Shown: positions 37,613 through 46,844, counted from the stretch's first letter. The stretch is 64,000 nucleotides of DNA from Enterococcus mundtii (GCF_013394305.1 NZ_AP019810.1:2881001-2945000); one strand, 5' to 3'. Program-made: numbers and translations. Notes: generated from the sequence alone by a model not told the origin.

Positions 37613-37941
37613 GTTTCTCCTCCTTGTAGAAAACGGTCAACAACGATTTTTGTTTGCTGCCACTCGTCTTTTTTTTCTTCTAATAATTTCTTCCCAGCAC
37701 TACTGATTCGGTAATACGTTCGTTTCTTGCCATGGGTGACTTCGCCAGGATAAGAAAGGATCAGCCCTTGCTTTTCTAGGCGTGTAAACGCGGAGTATAA
37801 GGTTGTTTCCTTGATGATATACATTGAATCAGTTCCCTCGCGAATCTGTTTAGAGATTTCGTACCCGTAGGAATCTTCTTTGGAAAGAATCGATAAGATG
37901 ATGGCATCATTATACCCACGAATTGCATCACTTGATATCAC
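37609..37941 (-). CDS. PadR family transcriptional regulator
   Basis: This 110-residue winged-helix repressor has AIILSILSKEDSYGYEISKQ and TTLYSAFTRLEKQGLI, then GKKRTYYRISSAGKKLLEE, all classic PadR features, with a short dimerisation helix at the end. GTG 37941 is chosen because AGGAGG lies seven bases upstream. The longer frame from 37992 would start inside the promoter palindrome. It probably represses its own operon, which also carries the HAAS membrane protein. Confidence 0.9.
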   Translation of the reverse strand: MISSDAIRGYNDAIILSILSKEDSYGYEISKQIREGTDSMYIIKETTLYSAFTRLEKQGLILSYPGEVTHGKKRTYYRISSAGKKLLEEKKDEWQQTKIVVDRFLQGGET

Positions 37942-37970
37942 TCGATCGCCTCCTTTATAATTACTACATC

Positions 37971-38003
37971 TGTCGTAATAATTATAAAACAATTACTACG
38001 ACA
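37971..38003 (-). promoter_or_regulatory. Palindromic operator overlapping the padR promoter
   Basis: TGTCGTAATAATT and AATTACTACGACA form a 13-bp inverted repeat with one mismatch. On the minus strand a TATAAT (-10) lies inside it, and TTTACC, 17 bp away, is a fair -35. A further half-site (TTACTACA) follows near 37961. Placement fits autorepression by the PadR protein. Confidence 0.75.
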
Positions 38004-38138
38004 GGTAAAGTAAATAAAATGAATTACTTAGAATTCAGTCTTAGGTCTGAGTCTTTTTGGTAGAAATCGATCAGTAGAGACAATACATGTAGAAATGTAG
38101 CAATGTTCAGTCTAGATGTTTATTTCTTTTAGTCTCAT

Positions 38139-38167
38139 TTGAGCTTTTATGAGTGATTTGGTACAAT
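38139..38167 (+). promoter_or_regulatory. Promoter of the ABC-F leader transcript
   Basis: TTGAGC (38139-38144), a 17-bp spacer and TACAAT (38162-38167). Transcription would begin near 38174, 29 bp before the leader peptide start. Confidence 0.65.
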
Positions 38168-38202
38168 TGATATAAATATAATGAAAAGGAGGGACATATT
38201 TA

Positions 38203-38337
38203 ATGGGCAGCTTGACTAAAATAACAGAAACAGATAATTATTCTAGATATCATATTAGCTTTAGTCATGCAATTATTTTTGTATTTTCTATCCAAGGCAT
38301 CAGTGCGCTTAAAAATAGAAAAACCAATCAAAAATAA
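38203..38337 (+). CDS. Leader peptide (44 residues) upstream of the ABC-F gene
   Basis: ATG 38203 is preceded by a near-perfect SD (AAAGGAGGG) and a promoter. The peptide begins MGSLTKITETDNYSRYH, contains a hydrophobic IIFVFSI stretch and ends KNRKTNQK. It lies between the promoter and an attenuator hairpin, the arrangement used by ribosome-targeting antibiotic resistance genes, where drug-stalled translation of a leader lets RNA polymerase read through. The IFVFSI patch recalls stalling peptides of erm-type leaders. Its regulatory function is an inference. Confidence 0.6.
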   Translation: MGSLTKITETDNYSRYHISFSHAIIFVFSIQGISALKNRKTNQK

Positions 38338-38401
38338 ATGACCATTCAATATGTTTATTCCATTTTTAGCTAAGTACCAGATAAATGAAATAACAACAGG
38401 T

Positions 38402-38426
38402 CATGAATTTCTTCATGGCTTTTTTG
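38402..38426 (+). terminator. Attenuator-like terminator before the ABC-F gene
   Basis: CATGAA pairs with TTCATG around TTTC, followed by GGCTTTTTTG-like sequence. It ends 23 bp before the ABC-F start codon, between leader peptide and gene. Confidence 0.65.
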
Positions 38427-38448
38427 ATTGGTCTTAAGGAGCGAGAAA

Positions 38449-40032
38449 TTGTATATTCAAGCGAATAAGATCAGTAAAAATTATAGTGGTGTACCTCTTT
38501 TTGAAAATTTGAGTTGCACACTCAATATGCAAGACAAAATCGGATTGATCGGACAAAATGGAACTGGGAAAACAACTTTTCTTCAAATGTTGATCGGATC
38601 TGAAGGTGTTGATGAAGGGACAGTTAGTAGGAAAAAAGGGCTGTCGATTGGTTATATTCCACAGAAAATTGAAAATGGCTCAATCGCTACTTTTGACTAT
38701 GTGTATCAAAGCTTCAAAGACATCCAAGAATTGCAAACACAACTCAATTACTATGAAGAAAAAATGTGTATCGCAACGGAAGATCTGGACCATATCATGA
38801 AAGTATATGGCGACTTGCAGCAACGATTTGAGACGATGGGCGGATATGGATTAGAAGATCGGATCACGAGTGTTTTGAAAGGATTAGACCTTGCAGAACA
38901 AATTGAAACACCGCTCGGTCAATTAAGCGGAGGCGAACGTATTCGAGTAGAATTAGCCAAAGTATTATTACAAGAAAATGATGTCCTTCTATTAGATGAG
39001 CCAACCAATCATCTTGATCTCGACTCCGTACAATGGTTAGAAGAATATCTGAGATTGACAAATTGTGCGTTCCTCGTGATTTCCCATGATCGTGCGTTCC
39101 TTGACAATGTAGTCAAAAAAATCATGGAGATCGAGGACGGTCAGATAATCGAATATTCGGGAAATTATAGTCGTTACATGACGTTGAAAAAACAACGGAT
39201 ACAGGAACTTCAAAAAAATCATGAACTTCAGCAAAAAGAAATCAAACGATTGAAAGGAATGATACGACGCTATCGCCAATGGGGGAATGAAGGAGACAAC
39301 GAAGCATTCTTTAAAAAAGCAAAAGAAATCGAGCGTAGATTAGAAAAAATGATACTGATAAATGCGCCTAAGGTCCCCCGCAAAAAACTAACTACAATCA
39401 GTCAAGATGATCTGTCGGGGAAAGAAGTGTGGGTTGCCAAAAATATAAAGAAAACAGTAGGTAAAAAATATTTGTTTTCAGATAGTTCGTTTAAGGTCTA
39501 TCGTGGTGAGCGGATCGCCATATTAGGTAAGAATGGTTCTGGGAAATCAACGCTATTAAAAGTAGTGATGGGGGAAATAGGAGTAGATGAAGGGGCCATT
39601 AAAACTGGCGCAAGTTTGTCAATTGGCTATTTACCTCAACACTTAACGTTTGATCAACCAGAACAACGGATATTGAATTATGTTAAATACCTGATACTTG
39701 ATGAACAGAAAGCACGACAAGTATTAGCGAATTTTGGATTCTTCAGTGGGGATGTTGCTAAAAGGATCAAAGATCTTTCTGGCGGAGAACAAGTAAGGCT
39801 GTACCTCTTGAAACTGTTCCAAAAGAAAATCAATGTATTGATCCTAGATGAACCAACCAATCACTTGGATATCTATGTAAGAGAAGAAGTCGAAGAATTA
39901 TTGTCTACATTTACCGGTACCATTTTAGCAGTTACTCATGATCGCTATTTCTTGCGAAAGAATTTCGATCAGATCTTATTAGTGAAAGATAAAAAAATCG
40001 AAAAGTTGTTGTATGAGGATCATTCATTTTAG
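38449..40032 (+). CDS. ABC-F family ATPase, possible antibiotic target-protection protein
   Basis: The 527-residue soluble protein has two ATP-binding cassettes and no membrane domain. Cassette 1: GQNGTGKTT (35-43), LSGGERIRVELAK and LLLDEPTNHLD. Cassette 2: GKNGSGKSTLL, LSGGEQVRLYLLK and LILDEPTNHLD. A charged linker of about 80 residues joins them (QKEIKRLKGMIRRYRQWGNE). ABC-F proteins act on the ribosome; some displace macrolide, lincosamide, pleuromutilin or streptogramin drugs. The leader-attenuator arrangement favours a resistance role. It starts with TTG 38449, seven bases after AAGGAG; the longer frame from 38428 has no SD. I cannot assign it to a named resistance class. Confidence 0.88.
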   Translation: MYIQANKISKNYSGVPLFENLSCTLNMQDKIGLIGQNGTGKTTFLQMLIGSEGVDEGTVSRKKGLSIGYIPQKIENGSIATFDYVYQSFKDIQELQTQLNYYEEKMCIATEDLDHIMKVYGDLQQRFETMGGYGLEDRITSVLKGLDLAEQIETPLGQLSGGERIRVELAKVLLQENDVLLLDEPTNHLDLDSVQWLEEYLRLTNCAFLVISHDRAFLDNVVKKIMEIEDGQIIEYSGNYSRYMTLKKQRIQELQKNHELQQKEIKRLKGMIRRYRQWGNEGDNEAFFKKAKEIERRLEKMILINAPKVPRKKLTTISQDDLSGKEVWVAKNIKKTVGKKYLFSDSSFKVYRGERIAILGKNGSGKSTLLKVVMGEIGVDEGAIKTGASLSIGYLPQHLTFDQPEQRILNYVKYLILDEQKARQVLANFGFFSGDVAKRIKDLSGGEQVRLYLLKLFQKKINVLILDEPTNHLDIYVREEVEELLSTFTGTILAVTHDRYFLRKNFDQILLVKDKKIEKLLYEDHSF

Positions 40033-40052
40033 CTCAAAAAAGTATATAAAAA

Positions 40053-40098
40053 ATAGTAGTAAGCTCAGCGATGCGTGAGCTTACTACTATTTTGTTTT
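40053..40098. terminator. Bidirectional terminator between ABC-F and uppP
   Basis: A perfect 15-bp stem, ATAGTAGTAAGCTCA with TGAGCTTACTACTAT, around an 8-base loop, with T-rich tails on both strands. Confidence 0.93.
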
Positions 40099-40147
40099 GT
40101 TGTTGCGCTTACCAATCATTAAGCTGGTTTGCGATGAGCATATCAAA

Positions 40148-40981
40148 TTACATTGCGATGAACCAGTAACCGATCAAGATGATCCCTAGAATGATACGAT
40201 ACCAGCCAAAAACAGTAAAGTCATTACGTTTCAAGTAGTTGATCAAGAACTTGATCGCAAAAATCGAAACGATGAATGAAACCACAGTACCTACTAAAAG
40301 AATAACTGTTTCTTCCATTTGGAAGCTGTTGCCATCAGCAAGGTATTTCACGATCTTTAATCCACTGGCACCAAACATCACTGGAATGCCAAGGAAAAAT
40401 GAGAACTCAGTGGCAACGAAGCGGGAAGCACCAATCAGGATTGCTCCAAGGATCGTAGCGCCGGAGCGTGAAGTCCCTGGTATCAAAGCCAAGACTTGGA
40501 AAGCCCCAATCAGAATCGCTGCTTGGAAAGTCAAATCATTCAGGTTTGACCAACGAGGTGTTTTATTTTTGTTTCGCTTTTCAACAATGATGAAACCGAT
40601 ACCGTAAACGATCAAGGCGATCGCTACTGGTAAAAATTTATAAAAATGGGCATCTAACCAATCGTCCAATAATAAACCAATAATAGCTGCTGGCACACAA
40701 GCAACAAGTACTTTTGACCATAAAACCCACGTATCTTTTTTCTCGTTCGAGGATTTGCTAGGAGCAAAAGGGTTCAACTTGTGGAAATACAAAACAACGA
40801 CGGCTAAGATCGCTCCTAATTGGATCACGACATTGAACATCGACATGAATTGTGAACTCGCATCAAGCTTGATGAATTCATCTGCTAAGATCAAATGTCC
40901 TGTACTACTGATTGGCAGCCACTCTGTGATTCCTTCAATGATTCCTAGAATCGCTGCTTTTATGATATTTGCAAAAAACAT
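40148..40981 (-). CDS. uppP: Undecaprenyl-diphosphatase UppP (BacA)
   Basis: This 277-residue polytopic membrane enzyme removes a phosphate from undecaprenyl diphosphate, recycling the lipid carrier for peptidoglycan and wall polymers; overexpression is known to raise bacitracin tolerance. Signatures: [15 protein letters not shown] near the start and [15 protein letters not shown] later. ATG 40981 after AAGGAAGGAA is chosen over a longer reading from 40999. It is transcribed as a single gene towards the ABC-F terminator. Confidence 0.96.
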   Translation of the reverse strand: MFFANIIKAAILGIIEGITEWLPISSTGHLILADEFIKLDASSQFMSMFNVVIQLGAILAVVVLYFHKLNPFAPSKSSNEKKDTWVLWSKVLVACVPAAIIGLLLDDWLDAHFYKFLPVAIALIVYGIGFIIVEKRNKNKTPRWSNLNDLTFQAAILIGAFQVLALIPGTSRSGATILGAILIGASRFVATEFSFFLGIPVMFGASGLKIVKYLADGNSFQMEETVILLVGTVVSFIVSIFAIKFLINYLKRNDFTVFGWYRIILGIILIGYWFIAM

Positions 40982-41082
40982 AAATTCCTTCCTTCCCAAT
41001 TAAAATACAACATTTAGTATACCGTTCTTTGTTTCCAAAGCCAAATTGTTTCTTTGAGATTCATACAAAAATAAAGGACTTC

Positions 41083-41121
41083 AAAAAAAGTACACTGAAA
41101 TCAAAAGACTTCAATGTACTT
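41083..41121 (-). terminator. Terminator of the mutase/MBL gene pair
   Basis: On the minus strand AAGTACATTGAA pairs with TTCAGTGTACTT, followed by a T-run; it lies about 14 bp after the mutase stop. Confidence 0.88.
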
Positions 41122-41134
41122 ATTCAATGACTCA

Positions 41135-41839
41135 TCACATAAATGATTCTCTTGTCTGTTGTTTTCCTTGTTCGATATAACTGGTATCGTTGACACTTTC
41201 AATTGAAAAACGACCATTTTTATAGGTTACTTTTGTGACACTACCATTTAACAATCCAGCACGAACTGGTTGAGAAGGATCGATCAAGCTAAGAAGAAAA
41301 GCAATCGTTAGGCCGTGGGAGACGACTAAAACATTGCCACCATTGTTCTTCTCACACTGATGGGCGATATCTTCAAAACCTGACCAGACACGTTCTTTTA
41401 ATTCGGCATAAGGTTGCGCCCAGCCAGCAGTATCCGTCTCATAGATGGCATTAGCGATTTGTTCAAAGGTCACATCTGTGGTGAACATCTCATCGTATGT
41501 TTGAAAATTTAGTACACGAGGAATGACACCCCACATCTCCATATCGTAGCCACCTTCTAGCGAACCAAAACACCATTCACGAATCCGTTTATCAATAAAG
41601 TAAGGAATTTCTTTCCCTTTTGTATGTTCGCTTAAAACGATCCGTGCCGTTTCGATTGCTCGGCCACTGTCGCTTGAATAGGCGTAAGAAAAATCGATAT
41701 CTTTTAGACCTTTACCTAAAAAATGGATACCTTCTTGTCCTTGTTTCGTCAATGGTGTGTCACACCAGCCTTGCACACGTTCAATCGTATTGAACATTGT
41801 TTTACCATGACGGACGATATACAGGGTTGTCTCACTCAT
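41135..41839 (-). CDS. Histidine phosphatase / phosphoglycerate mutase family protein
   Basis: This 234-residue branch-2 histidine phosphatase has the N-terminal catalytic LYIVRHGKTMFN (RHG), the second-site SSDSGRAIETA and a C-terminal VVSHG histidine. Length and motifs suggest a broad-specificity phosphatase more than a glycolytic mutase. It is 23 bp downstream of the metallo-hydrolase gene on the same strand and shares its terminator. Confidence 0.9.
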   Translation of the reverse strand: MSETTLYIVRHGKTMFNTIERVQGWCDTPLTKQGQEGIHFLGKGLKDIDFSYAYSSDSGRAIETARIVLSEHTKGKEIPYFIDKRIREWCFGSLEGGYDMEMWGVIPRVLNFQTYDEMFTTDVTFEQIANAIYETDTAGWAQPYAELKERVWSGFEDIAHQCEKNNGGNVLVVSHGLTIAFLLSLIDPSQPVRAGLLNGSVTKVTYKNGRFSIESVNDTSYIEQGKQQTRESFM

Positions 41840-41862
41840 GTTGAACGACCTCCTAAGTTTGA

Positions 41863-42489
41863 TTAAGCGTTAAAAAATGGGTTTGTTTTTTTCTCGTGTT
41901 CAATCGTTGTTGGTTCTCCATGGCCAGGATAGACCACAAATTCATTTGGTAGAACAAAAAGCTGTGTCGTGATGCTATAGAGTAACTGCTCTAAATTACC
42001 GGTGTAGAGATCGGTGCGACCGATACTCCCTTTAAAGAGTGCGTCTCCAGATATCACGAAGTCATCGAAAATAAAGCTAACACTACCGGCTGAATGACCA
42101 GGTGTTGGAACGACTTCAAATGACATATTCCCAAGACGGTATTGTTTCATTTCAAATTCATATTCCGCAGGAGAAACAATGATATTATCCATATCATCAT
42201 GGCGACCAAGTCCTGAGAGATTCAAGATGGGATCTCCAAGCCATTCTTGTTCTAATGGACTGACATAGACAGGGATGTCATAGGTATTTTTCAATGCTTC
42301 GACAGCGCCAATGTGGTCGTAATGCGTATGAGTCAATAAGATAGCGACAGGTTGTTGCTGGGTCTTCTTGATTTGTTCTTGGATCATTTCAGCGTCAGCT
42401 CCTGGATCAATGATCAGAAGCGCTTCGTCGTTGTAGACAAGGTAACAGTTTTCCTCGATTGTTCCAGTTTTTAATTGTAAAACATGCAT
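41863..42489 (-). CDS. MBL-fold metallo-hydrolase (YqgX/glyoxalase II-like)
   Basis: This 208-residue metallo-beta-lactamase-fold enzyme has the zinc motif THTHYDHIG, later histidines in TPGHSAGS and VYPGHGEPT, and an intervening ISGDALF aspartate. Short members of this group include B. subtilis YqgX and related glyoxalase-II-like thioesterases; the substrate is unknown. It is first in a two-gene operon with the histidine phosphatase. Confidence 0.9.
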   Translation of the reverse strand: MHVLQLKTGTIEENCYLVYNDEALLIIDPGADAEMIQEQIKKTQQQPVAILLTHTHYDHIGAVEALKNTYDIPVYVSPLEQEWLGDPILNLSGLGRHDDMDNIIVSPAEYEFEMKQYRLGNMSFEVVPTPGHSAGSVSFIFDDFVISGDALFKGSIGRTDLYTGNLEQLLYSITTQLFVLPNEFVVYPGHGEPTTIEHEKKTNPFFNA

Positions 42490-42659
42490 AAAAGGAAACC
42501 TCCAACTTTTAAAAATTCTTTCTTCTATCGTTCGATATAAGTATAACGCAAATATGGATCAGAAACAAAAGTGTCTACTTTTATAACATCAGTTATCTGA
42601 ATTGTCAGATTATATGAAAAGTGTTTAAAAATTTTAAACGGAAGAATAGAAAATTTTCA
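42490..42659. other. AT-rich intergenic region left of the possible small transcript
   Basis: This is a divergent promoter region between the MBL-fold gene and the helicase gene. AT-rich, with no supported coding sequence or strong structure seen. Confidence 0.4.
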
Positions 42660-42757
42660 TTGATTTTTCATTTACTCTTGTTACATTGAGTGTATCCAAA
42701 AATCCAAATTCTATATCCTATATCCCTGCTTATCCGAGCAGGGTGTTTTTGTTTTTT
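42660..42757 (+). promoter_or_regulatory. Promoter followed by a terminator: short leader RNA or attenuator
   Basis: TTGATT (42660-42665), a 16-bp spacer and TACATT (42682-42687) form a fair promoter. About 30 bp further, CCCTGCT pairs with AGCAGGG (42722-42741) and a T-rich tail follows. A transcript of about 60 nt would end 50 bp before the helicase gene. It may be a small RNA or an attenuated leader. Confidence 0.45.
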
Positions 42758-42804
42758 GCGAAACGGTCTATTTTGCGGTACTCTAATACAAGAAGGAGGC
42801 GACC

Positions 42805-45153
42805 ATGGTGAAAAAATCTAAAATATCCGTCCGTCACTTAGTCGAGTTCATCTTGCGTCGCGGAAGTATCGATAATCGAAAGAAAAGTAATCATACCGCC
42901 TTGGAAGGTGCAAAAATCCACCGCAAGCTCCAAAAAGAAGCAGGCGAAGAGTATCAAAAAGAAGTGTTCTTACAAACCAGTGTACAGCTTGATCCTTATG
43001 AACTGATCGTTGAAGGACGAGCAGATGGTATCTTCAAAAAAGATGGTGTGTACCACATCGACGAAATTAAAACGTCGGAACCACGCTTTGAAGATTTAGA
43101 ACCCGAACAAGTCGAATTGTTTTTTCATCAAGCAAGAGTGTACGCCTATATTTATAGTCAAGAAAACAACTTAGAGGAGATCAACCTCCAGCTAACCTAT
43201 TATCAAACCACAGAAGAAGTCATCACACGGAAAGTGGAACATCAGACGAGAGAACAACTGGAAGTGTTTTTTAAAAAACTGACCGAGGATTACCAAGAGT
43301 GGCTGATTTTTCAGCAAAATTGGCGTACGGTACGTAATGCCTCATTGATGGCACTAAAGTTTCCATACGAAGAGTATCGTAAAGGACAAAGGGAACTGGC
43401 AGTTGCTGCCTATAAAACGATCCGGACAAAACAAAAACTGTTCGCGGAAGCTCCCACTGGTACTGGAAAAACGATCTCTACATTATTTCCATCCTTAAAG
43501 GCGATCGGAGAAGATGAAGGAGAACGTATTTTTTACTTAACCGCGAAAACCATTACGAGACATGTGGCTGAAGATGCGTTAGCAGCGTTAAAAGATGTTG
43601 GGGCTGAGACAAAAAGTGTGACCTTGACAGCTAAAGATAAGATTTGCTTCTTAGATGAGACCACGTGTAATCCAGACCAATGCCCTTATGCCAATGGCTA
43701 TTATAATCGAATCAACGAGGGGTTATGGGATTTATTAAACCACGAAAACCAGATTACTCGTGAGGTAATTGAGAGATATGCGAAGAAACATACCTTATGC
43801 CCATTTGAACTCTCTTTAGATGTCAGTTTATGGTGTGACGTGATCATCGGGGATTACAACTATCTGTTCGACCCAACGGTTTACTTGAGACGATTTTTTG
43901 ATGAAGAGAAAAATGAAGATCATCTTTTCTTGATCGATGAAGCACACAATTTAGTCAATCGTTCAAGAGAAATGTATTCTGCTGAATTATCTTATGGAAA
44001 AGCACGTAAAGTCTATGGAGAGATCCCGAAGGAATTTAAAAAACTACGTCGTCGATGGAATCGTCTTTTAAAAGCTTTTGATCAGATCCAAGAAATTGCT
44101 CTTGAAGAAGGATGGAACTATCATCATCAAAAAGCCCCAGCAGATTCATTGATCAACGCAGGGTTTCAACTCGGTGAATTTATTCAAGAATGGTTGGCTG
44201 AATATCCTGAACACCCGATGCAAGAGCAAATTTTAGGATTTTATTTTGACTTGAATCATTTTTTAAAAATCAGTGAATTCTATGACGATCACTATGAAAC
44301 AACTGTAGAGAAAAGTTACCATGATTTGATTGTGAAGCAATTTTGCATCGATCCTAGTTTATTTTTAGAACAATCGTTGAATAAAGGACGGAGTAGTCTT
44401 TTGTTTTCTGCGAGTTTTTCACCACTTTCTTATTATCAAGAAACATTAGGGGGCAAAGAGAGTTTAGCGTATCGCTTACCTAGTCCATTCCCAATTGAGA
44501 ATCAACAAGTACTTATAGCAAGTTATCTTGAAACGACGTATCGCAAAAGAGAGCAGAGTATGCCACGTTTAGTCGAAACGATTCAACGTTTCATTCAAGG
44601 GAAGAAGGGCAATTATATGATTTTCTTTCCTTCCTATCAATATTTGGACCAAGTCGCCGAAGTGTTCAAAGAAACTTACCCTTCGACTCGCACACTTATC
44701 CAAGGAACCCAGTTGAATGAACAAGAACGAGAAGATTTCTTAGCAGAATTTATAGTCGAACCGCAAGAAACATTAGTAGGCTTTTGTGTACTTGGCGGCA
44801 TTTTTTCAGAAGGAATCGATCTATGCGGATCACGCTTGATTGGTAGTATGATCGTTGGTGTGGGCTTACCACAAATGAATCATGAGCAAGAGTTGATCAA
44901 ATCTTACTATGATGAAAAAGAACAACTAGGTTTTGCTTATGCTTACCAGTTACCAGGAATGAATAAAGTATTGCAAGCAGCTGGGCGAGTAATCAGAGAT
45001 ATGGAAGATCAAGGCATTGTGCTTTTAGCAGATCAACGCTTTGTCTCATCAAATTATCGTAAACTTTTCCCGCCACATTGGCACCAAGCAAAAGAAGTTC
45101 GAACAGTTGAGGCACTATCACAAACTATCCATCAGTTTTGGCAAGACCACTAA
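42805..45153 (+). CDS. DinG/XPD-like helicase fused to a PD-(D/E)XK-type nuclease domain
   Basis: The 782-residue protein has an N-terminal Cas4/RecB-like nuclease region (about 1-175, with ELIVEGRADGIF and YHIDEIKTSEP supplying the D-ExK core and a QARVYAYIY helix). The C-terminal part is a superfamily-2 helicase of the XPD/DinG type: FAEAPTGTGKTISTL Walker A near 216, LIDEAHNLVN DEAH box near 379, and AAGRVIRDMEDQG near the end. Four cysteines between about 281 and 345 (KICFLDETTC, DQCPY, HTLCPF) fit the iron-sulfur cluster of this group. It probably acts in DNA repair. ATG 42805 follows AAGGAGG. Confidence 0.9.
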   Translation: MVKKSKISVRHLVEFILRRGSIDNRKKSNHTALEGAKIHRKLQKEAGEEYQKEVFLQTSVQLDPYELIVEGRADGIFKKDGVYHIDEIKTSEPRFEDLEPEQVELFFHQARVYAYIYSQENNLEEINLQLTYYQTTEEVITRKVEHQTREQLEVFFKKLTEDYQEWLIFQQNWRTVRNASLMALKFPYEEYRKGQRELAVAAYKTIRTKQKLFAEAPTGTGKTISTLFPSLKAIGEDEGERIFYLTAKTITRHVAEDALAALKDVGAETKSVTLTAKDKICFLDETTCNPDQCPYANGYYNRINEGLWDLLNHENQITREVIERYAKKHTLCPFELSLDVSLWCDVIIGDYNYLFDPTVYLRRFFDEEKNEDHLFLIDEAHNLVNRSREMYSAELSYGKARKVYGEIPKEFKKLRRRWNRLLKAFDQIQEIALEEGWNYHHQKAPADSLINAGFQLGEFIQEWLAEYPEHPMQEQILGFYFDLNHFLKISEFYDDHYETTVEKSYHDLIVKQFCIDPSLFLEQSLNKGRSSLLFSASFSPLSYYQETLGGKESLAYRLPSPFPIENQQVLIASYLETTYRKREQSMPRLVETIQRFIQGKKGNYMIFFPSYQYLDQVAEVFKETYPSTRTLIQGTQLNEQEREDFLAEFIVEPQETLVGFCVLGGIFSEGIDLCGSRLIGSMIVGVGLPQMNHEQELIKSYYDEKEQLGFAYAYQLPGMNKVLQAAGRVIRDMEDQGIVLLADQRFVSSNYRKLFPPHWHQAKEVRTVEALSQTIHQFWQDH

Positions 45154-45189
45154 AAAAGGACAAAGCAAAATGCTTGTCCTTTTTTAGTG
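45149..45189. terminator. Bidirectional terminator between helicase and yajQ
   Basis: A 16-bp stem, CACTAAAAAAGGACAA with TTGTCCTTTTTTAGTG, around a short loop; A/T-rich arms serve both directions. The helicase stop is inside the left arm. Confidence 0.9.
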
Positions 45190-45211
45190 ATATCTCAATA
45201 GTACCCATGAA

Positions 45212-45706
45212 CTAACGGTAGTTTGTAAATTGCAATTCGATCGGCAAGTCTAGTTTTCTTAAAAGTGCGATCACAGCTTGTAGATCATCGCGATTTTTAC
45301 CAGTTACTCGGATCTGGTCTTCTTGGATCTGTGTTTTCACTTTTAGTTTTTCATTTTTGATCGCGGTCGTGATCTTCTTGCCATTATCGCGGTCGATCCC
45401 ATTGACTAGATCAGCAGATTGGCGTGCTTTACCACCTAAAGCGTGTTCCGTTTCAGAAAAGTGGATATTTTTGATTGGCACATTGCGTTTATTCAATTTT
45501 CCAAACAAAACATCTTTGATTTGTTCGATTTTAAATTCATCGTCACTTAGCACAACTAATTTATTTGTATTCTCTAACTTGATCTCAACCGTTGAATCCT
45601 TGAAATCGAAACGGTTAGTTAATTCTTTCGTGGTTTGTTGGATTGCATTTTTTACTTCTTCAACAGATACTTCTGAAATGATATCAAAACTTGCATCTTT
45701 TGCCAT
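45212..45706 (-). CDS. YajQ family (UPF0234) nucleotide-binding protein
   Basis: The 164-residue protein begins [14 protein letters not shown] and has two ferredoxin-like repeats with [10 protein letters not shown] and [20 protein letters not shown]. YajQ proteins bind nucleotides, and a Xanthomonas homologue is a cyclic-di-GMP effector; the role in Firmicutes is unclear. ATG 45706 has GAGGAGGA upstream and matches the family N-terminus; a longer reading from 45724 is discounted. Confidence 0.92.
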   Translation of the reverse strand: MAKDASFDIISEVSVEEVKNAIQQTTKELTNRFDFKDSTVEIKLENTNKLVVLSDDEFKIEQIKDVLFGKLNKRNVPIKNIHFSETEHALGGKARQSADLVNGIDRDNGKKITTAIKNEKLKVKTQIQEDQIRVTGKNRDDLQAVIALLRKLDLPIELQFTNYR

Positions 45707-45868
45707 AATGTCCTCCTCGTTCATTCGGTTTTCTTTTATTGTAGCATAGGCTTATTTTTTTTGTGACATCTTTACTAAAATTCTTCTCATTTAAGTAGTC
45801 GCTATTTTATTTTCTGGAAGAAACTGTTATTCTTACATTTGGAATAAACTTGAAAAGGAGAGGTGCTT

Positions 45869-46810
45869 GTGAGCAGATTCATGACTGTCTATCAAAGAAA
45901 CGAAAATCTTAAGAAAATAGTGGTTATCTTGATGACCGGTTTGTCTGCAGCGGTGGCATTGAATTATTTTTTGATTCCAGCCAACGTCTTTTCTGCAGGA
46001 ATGAACGGGATTGCCCAAATCATTGCTTCACTATTATCTGAATGGGTCCATATAGATGTCGATACTGGAACGTTTATTTTTCTATTGAATATTCCTGTAT
46101 TTATACTAGGCTTTTTAAAAGTCGGAAAACGTGCAACTGTACTTAGTTTCATCAACGTTGTTTGTGTGTCAGTCATGACGACAGTTTTACCGACAGGACA
46201 GGTAACAGATAATATACTGATGAATGCATTAGTCGGTGGTGTTTTACTTGGCGTCGGTGTCGGTATTTCTCTAAAAATGGGTTTTACGACTGGTGGAATG
46301 GACATCATTTCATTGGTTCTTTCTCAAACGACAGGGAAAACCGTAGGAAACTATATGCTGATTTTAAATGGCATTATCGTCGTAGCAGCTGGCTTCCTCT
46401 TTAATTGGGAAAGTGCTTTGTATACAATCATCTCGATCTATGCAATGACTCAAGTCATCGATGCGATCCATACGAGTCACCAAAAAGTGACCGCCATGAT
46501 TGTCACTGTGAAACCAGAAGAAGTGACTGCTGAAATTGCGCAACGCATGGTTCGGGGGATGACTCTCTTACCTTCAGTTGGTGGATATTCAAAACGTGAA
46601 GGAAAAATGATCATGATGGTCATCACACGTTACGAAATGTATGATCTTGATCAAATCGTCCATGAGATCGATGAAGATGCGTTCATCAATATTTTACCAA
46701 CGCATTCCGTTTTTGGTCGCTTTGCCAATGAGAACGAACAAAAAATGTATCGTTCAACAGGGGTTCTTCCTGAAATCAAACATGCATCTAAAAAGGCAAA
46801 AAGCAAATAA
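45869..46810 (+). CDS. YitT family membrane protein (DUF161 + DUF2179)
   Basis: The 313-residue protein has five or six transmembrane helices in the first two-thirds (ILMTGLSAAVALNYFLIPAN, GVGISLKMGFTTGGMDIISL) and a cytoplasmic DUF2179 domain at the end (TAMIVTVKPEEVTAEIAQRM, MIMMVITRYEM). Function is not established; the family is common in Firmicutes. AAAGGAG fits a GTG at 45869; GTG 45863 is too close to it. Repeat copy 3 follows. Confidence 0.88.
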   Translation: MSRFMTVYQRNENLKKIVVILMTGLSAAVALNYFLIPANVFSAGMNGIAQIIASLLSEWVHIDVDTGTFIFLLNIPVFILGFLKVGKRATVLSFINVVCVSVMTTVLPTGQVTDNILMNALVGGVLLGVGVGISLKMGFTTGGMDIISLVLSQTTGKTVGNYMLILNGIIVVAAGFLFNWESALYTIISIYAMTQVIDAIHTSHQKVTAMIVTVKPEEVTAEIAQRMVRGMTLLPSVGGYSKREGKMIMMVITRYEMYDLDQIVHEIDEDAFINILPTHSVFGRFANENEQKMYRSTGVLPEIKHASKKAKSK

Positions 46811-46844
46811 AAAAGTAATAGGCAAACAAATCTACCTCTTTGTT

